A program made the translations under genes and the position numbers. DNA of 6,005 nucleotides from Clostridia bacterium (GTDB lineage Bacteria; Bacillota; Clostridia; UBA1381): NCBI GenBank assembly GCA_017380475.1, contig JAFODX010000019.1, forward strand, positions 1 to 6,005, read 5' to 3'. The notes under the pieces are model-generated. The model did not search any database and was not told the origin of the DNA. It saw only the letters and a program-made list of their open reading frames with translations. This document shows positions 5,736 to 6,005 of this stretch, piece by piece; the first letter of the stretch is position 1; the number at the start of each line of letters is the position of its first letter.

Positions 5736-6005
5736 CACTTAATTTCAGGTATATCGCCGGTAGCAGGATTATCGAGCAATTTTCCGTTTTCGTCAAATCT
5801 TGAACCATGACACGAGCAATCCCAGGAATGTTCTTGTTTGTTGTATTTCAATGCACAACCCAAATGCGGACATCGTGGCGCAGTCAGTGTAAGCAGTCCT
5901 TTTGCAGATTTAAATACGTTTACAAAAAGCTGAGGATGTAATATCGTCCGTGACGGCGAATATACACTTGCATACTCATTTTCTCTCTCGCAAATCATAT
6001 CGGTA
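5732..6005 (-). CDS. C-terminal Rieske [2Fe-2S] domain, probably of an FAD-dependent oxidoreductase (5' end beyond the window)
   Basis: Ninety residues are visible and the frame stays open to the right edge (Thr-Asp before the Met at 5998), so that Met is very probably internal. The visible part carries a complete Rieske cluster site: CPHLGC (C45, H47 and C50 counted from the first visible residue) and CSCHGSRF (C63, C65, H66). C45, H47, C63 and H66 are the cluster ligands, and C50 and C65 are placed to form the stabilising disulfide. The preceding TDMICERENEYASVYSPSR resembles the junction in Bacillota proteins that join a DAO-type FAD oxidoreductase to a C-terminal Rieske domain; this is inference because the FAD part is not visible. 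No terminator follows its stop codon, so some read-through into the lipase-like gene is possible. Confidence 0.88.
   Translation of the reverse strand, partial: TDMICERENEYASVYSPSRTILHPQLFVNVFKSAKGLLTLTAPRCPHLGCALKYNKQEHSWDCSCHGSRFDENGKLLDNPATGDIPEIKC

Noticed and set aside
5732..5998. A stand-alone 88-residue Rieske protein starting at the Met at 5998
   Set aside because: The frame continues upstream to the window edge, no ribosome binding site is seen, and the N-terminal residues resemble the inside of a larger oxidoreductase.

Overview
The window reads as a piece of a Bacillota chromosome, most likely from the class Clostridia. The reasons are strong AGGAG-type ribosome binding sites, sigma-A-like promoters, a clostridial-type Mrp with an N-terminal CSSC motif, a secreted protein ending in a copper-amine-oxidase N-terminal (CuAO_N) domain, and an FAD-oxidoreductase-type C-terminus carrying a Rieske domain. 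The sequence alone does not give the species. All five genes lie on the minus strand, so transcription runs from right to left. I see no tRNA, rRNA, CRISPR array, insertion sequence or phage gene.

From right to left: (1) 5732-6005 is the C-terminal end of a protein with a Rieske [2Fe-2S] domain, cut by the window edge. (2) 3800-5668 is a secreted lipase-like alpha/beta hydrolase with a C-terminal CuAO_N domain. It has its own promoter, whose -35 box overlaps the stop codon of the Rieske gene, and a strong terminator that begins inside its last codons. (3) 2520-3710 is metK (S-adenosylmethionine synthetase), with a clear promoter and a short leader. (4) 1388-2272 is an Mrp/NBP35-type Fe-S carrier ATPase with an expanded CSSC repeat at its N-terminus, ended by a terminator at 1348-1378. 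(5) 1-1030 is the N-terminal 343 residues of an exported protein that runs off the left edge. It is preceded by a promoter and a leader of about 220 nt.

The genes are ordinary housekeeping and envelope genes. The unusual content is in two non-coding stretches. Between metK and mrp (2273-2519) is a series of hairpins ending in an intrinsic terminator placed just before the mrp ribosome binding site. An alternative pairing there looks like an antiterminator with an anti-antiterminator, which is the layout of a transcription attenuator. Upstream of the exported-protein gene, 1059-1219 can fold on the minus strand into five nested helices (8, 8, 6, 5 and 4 bp), with a possible 7-bp pseudoknot. 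I could not match either element to a riboswitch class that I know. They are the best candidates for something undescribed here, but both rest on pairing seen by eye, without covariation or expression data.
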